In this document: positions 1 to 7,530 of the stretch, one piece after another
How the letters are laid out: each line of letters begins with the position of its first letter
Numbering within the stretch: the stretch's first letter is position 1
Assembly (NCBI GenBank): GCA_001897035.1
Contig: MKRS01000257.1
Location: forward strand, 1 to 12,310
Length of the DNA stretch: 12,310 nucleotides
DNA from: Bacteroidales bacterium 45-6
Lineage (GTDB): Bacteria; Bacteroidota; Bacteroidia; Bacteroidales; Dysgonomonadaceae
Direction: 5' to 3'
Notes under the pieces: model-generated
Database searches by the model: none
The model's input: the letters and a program-made list of their open reading frames with translations, nothing else
Told to the model about the DNA's origin: nothing
Made by a program: the position numbers and the translations under genes

Positions 1-1036
1 GGTGGTTGATAACGCGGCTAATCTGGTAATCGGTGTAAGTGAGATAGCCGGCATATACCTCAATGAAGCGGGCATAGAGTTTTTTCTCGTTGTCGGATAA
101 TTTATCCCAGGCCTTGATGTCGGGGTTGCGATCCGGTAAGATGGCATTGGCAGGAATTACGCCCAGTTTTTTCTGTTGCTCGAACACCTCCTTGCGGTAG
201 GCATCCCAACCTTTGTCGAATTTCCCCTTGTAGGGATCGCTCCATTCCTTGGCCACCTGATGCGGCGCATGTACGGCTCCGGGGGCATAATAGAGGAAAA
301 ACGGCTTGTCGGGCGCAGCCTTTTTCTGACGGTCGATGTATTGGATCGCCTTGTCGGTGATCTGTTCGCTGAGATGGCGGCCATCGGGCTTCACGTGCCA
401 TTGATCTTCCACCAAATCGGGTTTGTATTGATCTGTTTGCGAGCCCAGGAATCCGAAGAAGTGGTCGAAGCCTTTTCCCGTCGGCCAGCGGTCGAACGGA
501 CCTGCATCGGTGGCATCCTCGTCGGGTGTCACCCCGTATTTGCCAACGGCATAGGTGTTGTAACCGTTTTCGCGCAAGATCTCCGCAATCGTTCCGGCAG
601 AAGCTGGAATCCGTCCATCCCATCCGGGAAATCCGGCCGACAGCACGGTGTGCGAAAAGCCGGACACATGCACCGACGCACTGTTGCGTCCGGTGAGCAA
701 GGCGGCACGGGTAGGCGCGCTGATAGCGCAAGTGTGGAAGTTTGTATAACGCAAGCCATTGTTGGCCAGACTATCCAAAGTTGGAGTTTTAATCAATCCG
801 CCAAAAGCACTTGCCGCACCATATCCCACGTCATCGATCAGAATCCACACCACGTTGGGCGCGCCTTTGGGTGCTTTCACTGGCTCCGGCCACCACTCTT
901 TCGACTCGGCAAGTGTACGACCTATTTTTCCTTGAAATGGCTGATCGGCACTCTGTGCTTTTGCCTGCGACACCGACCCGCCGGCTACTACGGCCAGCGA
1001 GGTCAGTATATTTATTCCTTTGTTTATTCGTTTCAT
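1..1036 (-). CDS. Secreted sulfatase (S1 family, serine-type), 3' end outside the window
   Basis: Hydrolyses sulfate esters, probably in the periplasm or at the cell surface. I translated the minus strand from the ATG at 1036-1034; 345 codons are visible and the frame is open to the window edge. Residues 1-28 form a signal peptide (hydrophobic core ILTSLAVVAGG, cleavage near AKA-Q). The metal-binding pair D68-D69 lies in WILIDDVGYG. The modification motif is S106-A-P-T-R-A-A-L-L-T-G-R, so the catalytic formylglycine would be made from Ser, which in this family needs a radical-SAM anSME maturase. PGAVHAPH (252-259) matches the conserved His region, and AGPFDRWPTGKGF (178-190) is typical of long arylsulfatases. 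The usual GKWH motif reads G165-K166-Y167-G168, so the His is missing. It follows SusD after 47 bp and is probably cotranscribed with it. The substrate is unknown. The family call is firm; activity is less certain because of the missing His. Confidence 0.93.
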   Translation of the reverse strand, partial: MKRINKGINILTSLAVVAGGSVSQAKAQSADQPFQGKIGRTLAESKEWWPEPVKAPKGAPNVVWILIDDVGYGAASAFGGLIKTPTLDSLANNGLRYTNFHTCAISAPTRAALLTGRNSASVHVSGFSHTVLSAGFPGWDGRIPASAGTIAEILRENGYNTYAVGKYGVTPDEDATDAGPFDRWPTGKGFDHFFGFLGSQTDQYKPDLVEDQWHVKPDGRHLSEQITDKAIQYIDRQKKAAPDKPFFLYYAPGAVHAPHQVAKEWSDPYKGKFDKGWDAYRKEVFEQQKKLGVIPANAILPDRNPDIKAWDKLSDNEKKLYARFIEVYAGYLTYTDYQISRVINH

Positions 1037-1083
1037 TAGTTTGATTATTTTTTTTGATACTAATTTTCTATTTGTCCCAACTA

Positions 1084-2676
1084 TCATTTCCAAGCGTCGT
1101 TTTGCTCCAGTTTCTTATTGTTCAGCAATTCCACAGCAGGGATCGGCAGCACTAAGAATTTTTCGGATACATTCTTGGCCTTTGCCACCACCCATTCGTT
1201 GGTAGCCGACACACCCGGTATTCCGGCGGCCGCCTGTTGGGCAGCGATGGCGGGCAGTGCTTGTAGCGTTTTCACCAACAAAGCAGAACCGGAACCATTG
1301 ACACGGATAAGGTCGAAGAAACGAATCTGCTCATAGACAAATTCGAGTTGCCTCTCGTCGAAAATCGCCGTTCTGAAATCTTCTTTGCTCAATCCAGGAG
1401 TCAGTCCGCTGCTGGTGGGACGCGCTCGTTTATACACCCGGTTAAACAAGGCATACGCCGAATTCGGATCATTCGGGTCTCCCGGGCCATAAAGCTCGTT
1501 TTTGGCTTCGGCAGCAAAAAGCAACACCTCGGCATAACGGATTATCGGCGCATTCACCCCATTATTAGCTAAGTTTGCAGCAGCTGCAGGATCCCAATAT
1601 TTGTAGAAATGCGGATAATACACCTTTGCGGTTTTGGCAGACGAAGAGAATGTGGAATCGTTAAAGGTTGTCTTGGCACGCACATCATTCGCCTTAAACT
1701 TTCCTCGGAGCGTCACGATTGGCTCGTCGGCGGAGTTGCCGACACCTTGCCCTTTTTCGAATCCGAATGCCGGAGCCGAAATCAAGGAAAGAATGTTCAC
1801 GTTTCCTTTTCCACTCAACGCAGCAGAACCGTCAGCAATGAAGTTGGCATCAAAGATATGCTCCACCGTGTTTTCTTTCGAGGTGACAAAATTGTCGGCA
1901 TAGTTCGCAAACAAATCGTAGTTGTAGGGAGCCTTGCTGATGGTGTCGTACTGCGCCACCGCCTTATCGTATTCGCGGCGTGTGACATACACGTCAATCA
2001 GGAAAGCTCTTGCAGCACCCGATGTTGCCCTGAAACCATCGGCTCCGGTATATTTCACCGGCAATCCGACAGCAGCCGCGCTGAAATCAGCGATAACCTG
2101 CTTATACACTTCCTCTTTCGGGCTTTTGGCCACCTGCACATCCTGCAGCGAGGTGGTCTCCTTCGTCACCAAAGGAACATCGCCCCATAGGCGCACCAAG
2201 TTGAAGTAAAGCAATCCGCGAAGGAAACGGGCTTCGAGCACCAGCCTGTTTTTCACAGCGGCATCACCCTGCGCGATACCGGGAATGCGGCCGATAGCCG
2301 TATTGGCACGGTTGATGGCTTCGTAATGCTGCCGCCACAACTCGTAGAAACGGGTGTTGGTGGAAGAAGCAGTCAATGCGCACAACGAGCGCACATCGGG
2401 ATTCGTAGCACCGATGCCTGCGATGTGATCGTCGGTCAACATGCCAACAGCCAGCACCAATTGACGGTTGTAGATGGAGGCGTGGTCGCCGGATGTATTG
2501 TGCGTGAGATCGGAATAGACACTTTGCACGGCTGAAATTGCGTCATCCTGCGTTTTATAGAAATTCTCTGTTGAAATCTGCGAACGGGCATCTTCGTTCA
2601 GATCCACACAGGAATAGGCACCGATCAGGCTGGTGAGTACTCCCGCCGCTATGAGCTTTTTGAATATCTTTTTCAT
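1084..2676 (-). CDS. SusD/RagB-family nutrient-binding outer membrane lipoprotein
   Basis: Surface-exposed lipoprotein that caps its SusC partner and helps capture the substrate. The ATG at 2676 gives 530 aa; an in-frame TTG nine bases upstream is a worse start because the MKKIFKK signal peptide begins at the ATG. The signal peptide ends in a lipobox-like sequence (IGAYS-C23). LRGLLYFNLVRLWGDVPLV (about 152-170) is the characteristic SusD helix motif, and APIIRYAEVLLFAAEAKNE in the C-terminal half matches the second conserved SusD region. The C-terminus (FLVLPIPAVELLNNKKLEQN) is also typical. Length is normal for the family. It starts 15 bp after the susC-like stop codon, so the two genes are almost certainly cotranscribed. 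The ligand cannot be told from the sequence; the downstream sulfatase suggests a sulfated compound. Confidence 0.96.
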   Translation of the reverse strand: MKKIFKKLIAAGVLTSLIGAYSCVDLNEDARSQISTENFYKTQDDAISAVQSVYSDLTHNTSGDHASIYNRQLVLAVGMLTDDHIAGIGATNPDVRSLCALTASSTNTRFYELWRQHYEAINRANTAIGRIPGIAQGDAAVKNRLVLEARFLRGLLYFNLVRLWGDVPLVTKETTSLQDVQVAKSPKEEVYKQVIADFSAAAVGLPVKYTGADGFRATSGAARAFLIDVYVTRREYDKAVAQYDTISKAPYNYDLFANYADNFVTSKENTVEHIFDANFIADGSAALSGKGNVNILSLISAPAFGFEKGQGVGNSADEPIVTLRGKFKANDVRAKTTFNDSTFSSSAKTAKVYYPHFYKYWDPAAAANLANNGVNAPIIRYAEVLLFAAEAKNELYGPGDPNDPNSAYALFNRVYKRARPTSSGLTPGLSKEDFRTAIFDERQLEFVYEQIRFFDLIRVNGSGSALLVKTLQALPAIAAQQAAAGIPGVSATNEWVVAKAKNVSEKFLVLPIPAVELLNNKKLEQNDAWK

Positions 2677-2691
2677 AATGTACAATAATCT

Positions 2692-5600
2692 TTAAAATGT
2701 GACATTGACCCCTGCGGTAAAGGTTCTGGAGTTAGGATACGACCCAAAATCCACCCCTTGGCGACTCGAATTTGAATCGTAATAGTTTACCTCGGGATCG
2801 AAGCCGGGATAGGAGGTAAGGGTAAACAGGTTGGTGCCGGTAGCATAGATTCTCACTTTGTCTATCTTGAGTTTTGAAGTCAGCTTCTTTGGCAAAGTAT
2901 ATCCCAAAGTCAACGACTTCAAGCGCAAGTAGGAGGCATCATAGACATACAGGTCGGACACCGCATTGGTGGTAATGTTTTCGTTCGGACGCTGATATTT
3001 AGCTGTTGTGTTGTTAGCAGTATAGTGATCTCTGAATCCGCCGTACACATTCTGATAGCCGGTGGGAGTCATCAGTTGTTGCAGGAAATAGCTATACACC
3101 TGATTACCATACGACCCGTTGAAGAACACGGACAAATCGAAGTTTTTGTAACGCAGGTTGTTGGTGAATCCAAAAATAAATTTGGGTTGCGCATTGCCGA
3201 TAATGGTCTGGTCGTCTGCCTGTGCAATTTTGCCGTCAGGGGTGCCATCTGCATTACCGCCTAAGTCAAGGTATTTCACATCGCCCACCTTTGTGTTGGC
3301 AATCAGCGGTTTTGCAGGAATTTCACTGGCATTTCTGTATAGCCCATCGGTTTTGTATCCCCAGAATGTCCCCAGAGGCTGCCCCACAATGATTGCGCTC
3401 CCGGTCTGCAACTCGCTGGCCGGAAATATCTTGGAGGTACCGTCGTTGAGCGACAACACTTTGTTTCGGTTCACCGAATACGTGAGATCGGTAGTCCAGC
3501 TAAAGTTTCTGCTTTTGAAATTCTCGATATTCAAGGAGATTTCGATCCCTCTATTTTCCAAACTTCCGACGTTTTGAAGAGAAGAAGAGTATCCACTGCT
3601 CAACGGCACCGCTACGGCAAGCAACAGATCGTTCGTTTTTTTGTAATACGCATCGAAGGTCAGGTTGATGCGGTCTTTGAAGAACCCAAGGTCGAAACCG
3701 GCATTGTATTGATTAGTTGTTTCCCATTTCAAATCAGGATTGGCTATTTGGGACGAAGCGTAGCCCGTGATGAGCGTTCCAGTTGCCGTTGGATAAATAT
3801 AAGGCGACAGAATCGACTTCGTTTTGTAAGGTTCAATCTCCTGGCTACCGGTTGTCCCCGTACTCACACGTACTTTGAGCCGATTGATTCGTGCAGCATC
3901 CACAATTTCTTTCAGGAAATCCTCCTTGTCTGCCTGCCAGGCAAAAGATGCGGAAGGGAAATATCCCCAGCGGTTGTTGACTCCCAGACGGGATGAGCCG
4001 TCTGCACGGAAACTGGCTGTTGCAAAATATTTTTGCTTGTAGTTGTAGGTGGCACGTCCCAAGTAAGAAAGGATACTCCATTTCGAGTAAGAGCTGGAGG
4101 GAGTTTGCAAAGTAGCCCCGCTCGCCAGGTCATTGTATTTTAAGCCATTGTACGTAAAATTGGAAGAACGGGCCACTTCGCCTTCTGCTTCCGACTGCTG
4201 CTGCGTGATACCGCCCAACAATTCGATGTTGTGGTTTTCACCGATCTTGCCGGAATAAGTCACCGTGTTTTCGTTCAACAAATTCAGCACCCGTTTGGAA
4301 CCTACGGCAGCCAGACCAGTGTAGGTATTGCCTTCGTAGATCGTGGATGGCACATAGCTATTTTGCTTGTTGTCAATCAAATCTACGCCAATCAGCACTT
4401 TGGCTTTCAGCCCTTTGACGATTTCCAATTCACCGAATCCATTGGCAAGCAGCCGATTGGTCTTGGAGATATTCGTAGCCTCGTTGAGGTAAGCCACCGG
4501 ATTCCCCTGCGTGGTGAGGTACGGATTTTGGTAAGTATATTTGCCCGTTGCATCATACACCCCAGTGGTAGGAGTGAAAAACAGGGCGTTCTTGAGAATG
4601 CCATCGGGGGAAACATTGGCCACGGAATAGCTGTCGCTGAAATTAACACCCACATTCAATTTGTCGTTCACCTTGGTTTCGACGGCCACGCGTGCATTGT
4701 AACGTTTGAAGCCCGTGTGAATCACGATTCCGTCCTGGCTGAGGTATCCCAACGAAATGGAGTGCTTTGTCTTATCGCTTCCTCCGGTTATGGAAAGGTT
4801 GTGCGTCTGCACCTGAGCCTCGCGCAACAATTCATCCTGCCAGTTGGTGCCCGAGCCCAAGCCTGCAATTTGGTCGGCTGTGTACAGAGCTGGCTTTCCG
4901 GAATTGGTCAACGCATCGTTCTTGTACTGCGCCCATTCTTGTGCATCCAGCAAATCTATCTTTTTCGAAACCTGCTGCACTCCCCACGATCCGGAGTAGG
5001 AGACTTTTCCGGGACCCGTTTTTCCCCGTTTTGTGGTAATAATGATGACGCCATTAGCTCCGCGCGATCCGTAAATAGCAGTGGAGGAGGCATCTTTCAA
5101 GATGTCAATCGATTCGATGTCTTCGGGATTGATGCTCGACAACGGGTTGATCTTGGTTCCGGCATCACCCAAACCACCATTCAACGCTCCGGCATCGGCA
5201 TCGTTATTGTTGTTGTAGATGGGGAAACCGTCGATGACATACAACGGATCGTTACCTCCCGTGATGGAGTTTCCTCCACGAATGCGAATGGTGGCTGCCC
5301 CGCCCGGCGCTCCCGAACTTTGGGTCACCTGAACACCCGAGGCAAGCCCCTGCAATGTGTTGACGAACGATGTGGAGCCCGATTCTTTTAATTGTGTAAC
5401 AGGGATAGAGGCAATGGAGCCGGTGAGTTCGCTCCGTTTCTGTGTGCCATAACCAACCACGACCACCGTGTTCAGCAGATTGCGGGTTTCGGTGAGTTCC
5501 ACCGACAAGGGGGTTTTCACCTCTTCGTAAATGTCGATGTCTTGGTCTTTGTAACCGACAAATTCCACCAGCAAATTCACCGGATAGGCACCCACCGCAA

Positions 5601-5832
5601 AGCTAAAACGGCCATCCCCATCTGTGAATACTCTCAATTTCTTACCGTTACCATCTTTCAGGGTCACAGTGGCACCGAGCACAGCCTCCTTGGTACGGTC
5701 GTCAACGACCCGCCCTTGGAGATTCTTTTGGGCCTGAACCGATAGATACGGAAAGGCCAATAAAATGAGATAAATAAACAACCTCCCTGGAAACCTGTTG
5801 CAGTTTCCAGAAAAATAAGATACATTTGTCAT
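2692..5832 (-). CDS. SusC/RagA-family TonB-dependent outer membrane transporter
   Basis: Outer membrane barrel that imports its ligand using energy from TonB-ExbBD, with SusD as the lid. The 1046 residues hold, in order: a signal peptide (about 1-35, ending SVQAQ), a carboxypeptidase-regulatory-like beta domain (about 36-115, GRVVDDRTKEAVLGATV), a TonB-box region (TVVVVGYGTQKRSELTG, about 122-138), a plug with DPLYVIDGFP (195-204) and SIDILKDASSTAIYGSRGAN (241-260), and a beta barrel that ends in an aromatic residue (GVNVTF). There is no N-terminal FecR-interacting domain, and no ECF sigma or anti-sigma gene is nearby. The 154-bp leader before the start holds several hairpins and a possible antisense RNA. 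No minus-strand TAnnTTTG box is seen in the leader, so transcription probably reads through from the upstream binding-protein gene. Confidence 0.97.
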   Translation of the reverse strand: MTNVSYFSGNCNRFPGRLFIYLILLAFPYLSVQAQKNLQGRVVDDRTKEAVLGATVTLKDGNGKKLRVFTDGDGRFSFAVGAYPVNLLVEFVGYKDQDIDIYEEVKTPLSVELTETRNLLNTVVVVGYGTQKRSELTGSIASIPVTQLKESGSTSFVNTLQGLASGVQVTQSSGAPGGAATIRIRGGNSITGGNDPLYVIDGFPIYNNNNDADAGALNGGLGDAGTKINPLSSINPEDIESIDILKDASSTAIYGSRGANGVIIITTKRGKTGPGKVSYSGSWGVQQVSKKIDLLDAQEWAQYKNDALTNSGKPALYTADQIAGLGSGTNWQDELLREAQVQTHNLSITGGSDKTKHSISLGYLSQDGIVIHTGFKRYNARVAVETKVNDKLNVGVNFSDSYSVANVSPDGILKNALFFTPTTGVYDATGKYTYQNPYLTTQGNPVAYLNEATNISKTNRLLANGFGELEIVKGLKAKVLIGVDLIDNKQNSYVPSTIYEGNTYTGLAAVGSKRVLNLLNENTVTYSGKIGENHNIELLGGITQQQSEAEGEVARSSNFTYNGLKYNDLASGATLQTPSSSYSKWSILSYLGRATYNYKQKYFATASFRADGSSRLGVNNRWGYFPSASFAWQADKEDFLKEIVDAARINRLKVRVSTGTTGSQEIEPYKTKSILSPYIYPTATGTLITGYASSQIANPDLKWETTNQYNAGFDLGFFKDRINLTFDAYYKKTNDLLLAVAVPLSSGYSSSLQNVGSLENRGIEISLNIENFKSRNFSWTTDLTYSVNRNKVLSLNDGTSKIFPASELQTGSAIIVGQPLGTFWGYKTDGLYRNASEIPAKPLIANTKVGDVKYLDLGGNADGTPDGKIAQADDQTIIGNAQPKFIFGFTNNLRYKNFDLSVFFNGSYGNQVYSYFLQQLMTPTGYQNVYGGFRDHYTANNTTAKYQRPNENITTNAVSDLYVYDASYLRLKSLTLGYTLPKKLTSKLKIDKVRIYATGTNLFTLTSYPGFDPEVNYYDSNSSRQGVDFGSYPNSRTFTAGVNVTF
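5797..5828 (+). promoter_or_regulatory. Candidate plus-strand promoter antisense to the susC-like start
   Basis: GTTG at 5797-5800, a 20-base spacer and TACATTTG at 5821-5828 match the Bacteroidetes housekeeping form TTTG-N19/21-TAnnTTTG, with one mismatch in the -33 box. It lies over the first codons of the susC-like gene on the opposite strand. A second -7-like box, TAAATTTG, occurs at 5837-5844. Such boxes can occur by chance; what raises the odds is the terminator about 35 bases after the expected transcription start. Confidence 0.35.
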
Positions 5833-5834
5833 AC

Positions 5835-5905
5835 GCTAAATTTGTTTTAGTATAAATAGTGTCTCTCCCGATGTTTGCAAGACGGTATGGGAGAGGCATT
5901 TTTTG
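5835..5905 (+). ncRNA. Candidate short antisense RNA over the susC-like leader
   Basis: A transcript from the promoter-like sequence at 5797-5828 would start near 5835 and end at the T-run after the hairpin at 5861-5897, giving about 70 nt. It would be fully complementary to the leader just upstream of the susC-like ATG (5832-5830). Bacteroides species are known to encode cis-antisense RNAs at this place (the DonS family), which repress their susCD operons. I infer a similar role from position and architecture only, with no recognised sequence similarity. The hairpin might instead act in the sense leader. Confidence 0.3.
5861..5905 (+). terminator. Rho-independent-type hairpin with T-run (plus strand)
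   Basis: CTCTCCC (5863-5869) pairs with GGGAGAG (5889-5895), extended by an outer G-C and a T-G pair to 5861-5897. The loop is 19 nt and contains TTGCAA. ATTTTTTG follows at once, so the arrangement fits a terminator on the plus strand. No protein gene on that strand precedes it. On the minus strand the same stem sits in the susC-like leader without a downstream T-run. Confidence 0.45.
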
Positions 5906-5950
5906 TTGGCAGCCCACCTGTTCCTCCTCTAAGGGGAGACGAGCAACAAA

Positions 5951-5975
5951 CCTTCTATCTACAAGAAAAAGAAGG
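5951..5975 (-). terminator. Weak hairpin between the binding-protein and susC-like genes
   Basis: CCTTCT (5951-5956) and AGAAGG (5970-5975) form a 6-bp stem with a 13-nt loop, 11 bp beyond the stop codon of the binding-protein gene. On the minus strand it is followed by TTTGTTG, a poor T-tract. It may attenuate or process the transcript between the two genes. A second small hairpin (5924-5938, CTCCTC-TAA-GGGGAG with one G-T pair) lies next to it. Confidence 0.25.
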
Positions 5976-5986
5976 GGGCAAGTTTT

Positions 5987-6937
5987 TTATTTTTGGGTGT
6001 AATAAACATCCTTCAACCGCTCTTTTTGCTGGGCGAGCGAGTTCGAATCCAGTTTGAGAAATCCAAGCTGATTGTTGAACGACTGCCCCTTGTCCAATAT
6101 CCAGCCGATAAAATCAACCAGTTCCTTGTCCTTGGCATGATTGCCCGAAAGCAGAAACCCGAATTGCTCCACCGGAATGGATTCGATGGAGGTAGTCTCC
6201 AGCAGGGAAATCGCCTGGTCGATGTCTTTCGAATTCAGGGCCGCCTGCTGCTGCGACTTCAGCTTCAAGGGGAGGATGGACAAGTCCGCCTTCAATTTCC
6301 GTGTCTGCAAGTCAAACACATAGTTCAGGCTATTGAAAGCCAAGCCGCCCACATCTTTCCGGATAGCGTTCAGCAGGAAGATGTCGTCCCCGATTATCTT
6401 TTTCCCTTTGATCTGGTCGGCTTGTTGCCCGAAATATCCTGCCAGCACGAGGGAAGTGCTCGCCCCGCCCCCACGACTATACACCGTGGCCGTGTATTTG
6501 TCCTTTTTGCCCGAATCGAGGTCGTCCAACGCCTCGTCGTCCTCCAAGTTCCTTTCAAAAACCAATTTCTTCAAGTCCTTCTTGTTGATGCCGTTCTTCG
6601 CATCGCCCAACAACGGGCTGTTGCTGTTAAGCACCGGGATCAACGCATATCTGCCAAGGTAAGCAACCCGTTGATTGGCGTCCGGCTCCTGACCGGAAGA
6701 ATGATTGGTGACAATCCGGATGGCAGTCGTTTTTCCCGCCTCCTTGCCCAGCACAAACTTAGCCTGCGCGCCAGGATTCTCCTTGCTGTATTCGGCGATC
6801 CACTTCTCTATGATCGGATAGGCAAACTGGTCGTTGCCCGAAATCTCAAATACACGTTCCTGCCCTTTAAGTACCAAAGGCAAGAGTAAGCCTGCGATGG
6901 CCGCTGCCCATGTCATGTGGTTGAATAATGCTTTCAT
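5987..6937 (-). CDS. PstS-like periplasmic substrate-binding protein
   Basis: Likely binds a small anion or other ligand in the periplasm. The 316 residues begin with a signal peptide (hydrophobic 9-24, cleavage near LKGQ-E). The mature start FEISGNDQFAYPIIEKWIAEYSKENPG, the central SRGGGASTSLVLAGYFG (about 154-170) and the C-terminal FIGWILDKGQSFNNQLGFLKL (about 276-296) follow the order seen in PstS-type binding proteins, where the central S/G-rich loop touches the oxyanion. Family members bind phosphate, sulfate or other ligands, so the ligand is open. No ABC permease or ATPase gene is adjacent. It is the first gene after the promoter at 7034-7064 and precedes the susC-like gene by 154 bp. 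It may deliver released sulfate to a distant transporter, or act as a sensor; both are guesses. Another Met at residue 8 is a possible start. Confidence 0.75.
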   Translation of the reverse strand: MKALFNHMTWAAAIAGLLLPLVLKGQERVFEISGNDQFAYPIIEKWIAEYSKENPGAQAKFVLGKEAGKTTAIRIVTNHSSGQEPDANQRVAYLGRYALIPVLNSNSPLLGDAKNGINKKDLKKLVFERNLEDDEALDDLDSGKKDKYTATVYSRGGGASTSLVLAGYFGQQADQIKGKKIIGDDIFLLNAIRKDVGGLAFNSLNYVFDLQTRKLKADLSILPLKLKSQQQAALNSKDIDQAISLLETTSIESIPVEQFGFLLSGNHAKDKELVDFIGWILDKGQSFNNQLGFLKLDSNSLAQQKERLKDVYYTQK

Positions 6938-7033
6938 CTTTTTACCTGATTTATTATTTGCTGATTATGTTGTGAAATTTAGCTGGTAGCCGAAATCCAT
7001 CTTCGATCCTGAAAGATGAGTTAATTTCTATTG

Positions 7034-7064
7034 CAAATGTATAACAGCTGCCTTGCGCAAGAAA
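7034..7064 (-). promoter_or_regulatory. Promoter of the binding protein-susCD-sulfatase unit
   Basis: Read on the minus strand: TTTC (7064-7061), 19 bases, then TACATTTG (7041-7034). This matches the Bacteroidetes form TTTG-N19-TAnnTTTG with one mismatch in the -33 box. The expected start near 7027 leaves a leader of about 90 nt before the ATG at 6937. The leader contains a small hairpin (CATCTT/AAGATG, about 6998-7018). Confidence 0.55.
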
Positions 7065-7083
7065 TACCGTGTAAGGGGTATTT
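7062..7083. promoter_or_regulatory. Inverted repeat overlapping the -33 box (possible operator)
   Basis: AAATACC (7062-7068) and GGTATTT (7077-7083) form a perfect 7-bp inverted repeat around an 8-base centre. It overlaps the -33 box of the minus-strand promoter and extends upstream of it, a common place for a regulator site. No regulator gene is visible in the window. Confidence 0.35.
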
Positions 7084-7084
7084 T

Positions 7085-7308
7085 GAATGGAGGAGCAGGA
7101 ACAATGCTCGATTCTATAGCCGTTTGGAGAAAGTTTATGTTAAAATAATCGTAAATTGCAGGCGGGAAAGGAAAGGGGGAAGCTATGTATGGAAAACAAG
7201 TTGGCTAAAACATGCACGATCCTTGGATGAATCATGATAATTGCAAACCTCTTTTCAATCTGTATTAATTCTGAATGGAAAAATCTCCACATTTTAGTTT
7301 GCTATTTC
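7085..7308. other. Intergenic stretch with no recognised feature
   Basis: This AT-rich stretch lies between the divergent promoters of the minus-strand sulfatase unit and the plus-strand accessory patch. I see no convincing gene, RNA or repeat. A short plus-strand reading frame (7031-7237) runs across the promoter and operator and has no protein-family look. Confidence 0.5.
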
Positions 7309-7339
7309 TTTGCATAATAGCCTAATATTTCTACTTTTG
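7309..7339 (+). promoter_or_regulatory. Near-perfect Bacteroidetes-type promoter
   Basis: TTTG (7309-7312), a 19-base spacer and TACTTTTG (7332-7339) match TTTG-N19-TAnnTTTG exactly. Transcription would start near 7346 and run toward the small exported protein at 7531, leaving an unusually long leader of about 185 nt that includes the open stretch at 7411-7518. Confidence 0.7.
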
Positions 7340-7410
7340 CGATTGGAGAATCGATTTCACAAAGTTTTGTAGGTTTAGACTTACCAAGTTTGTTTTACCA
7401 CAACCGTTGA

Positions 7411-7518
7411 GAAACCCGGAAACCTTTCAAGTTAGCTTTAGGTGGTGATCAAAAAGCAGCAAATAAGGAAGATGCTGCAAATGTTTGTCCTCACCATCAA
7501 GTAAAATGTTTCACTTAA
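7411..7518 (+). other. Open reading stretch without a start codon; possible decayed small gene
   Basis: After an in-frame TGA at 7408-7410 the frame is open for 35 codons to a TAA at 7516-7518, with no ATG, GTG or TTG. The C-terminal part reads GGDQKAANKEDAANVCPHHQ and then VKCFT. A double Gly followed by a short Cys/His-containing tail recalls small leader-peptide precursors, but the stretch is too short to classify. It lies downstream of a strong promoter. It may be the tail of a broken small gene or simply chance. Confidence 0.25.
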
Positions 7519-7530
7519 CTTTTATCATGC

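Noticed and set aside
176..1039. Plus-strand open frame opposite the sulfatase
   Set aside because: The minus strand gives a continuous sulfatase with all family landmarks; the plus-strand product has no recognisable domain.
4231..5391. Long plus-strand open frame (386 codons) opposite the susC-like gene
   Set aside because: It is antisense to a clear SusC-family protein, has no protein-family motifs and arises from codon bias in the real gene.
5993..6889. Plus-strand open frame opposite the binding-protein gene
   Set aside because: It mirrors a well-supported PstS-like gene and has no signal peptide or motif of its own.
6938..7027. Possible SAM-type riboswitch in the leader of the sulfatase unit
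   Set aside because: A small hairpin and a GCTAAA sequence are present, but the SAM-I and SAM-II core patterns are not matched.
7031..7237. 68-codon plus-strand frame
   Set aside because: It overlaps the minus-strand promoter and operator-like repeat and has no family features.
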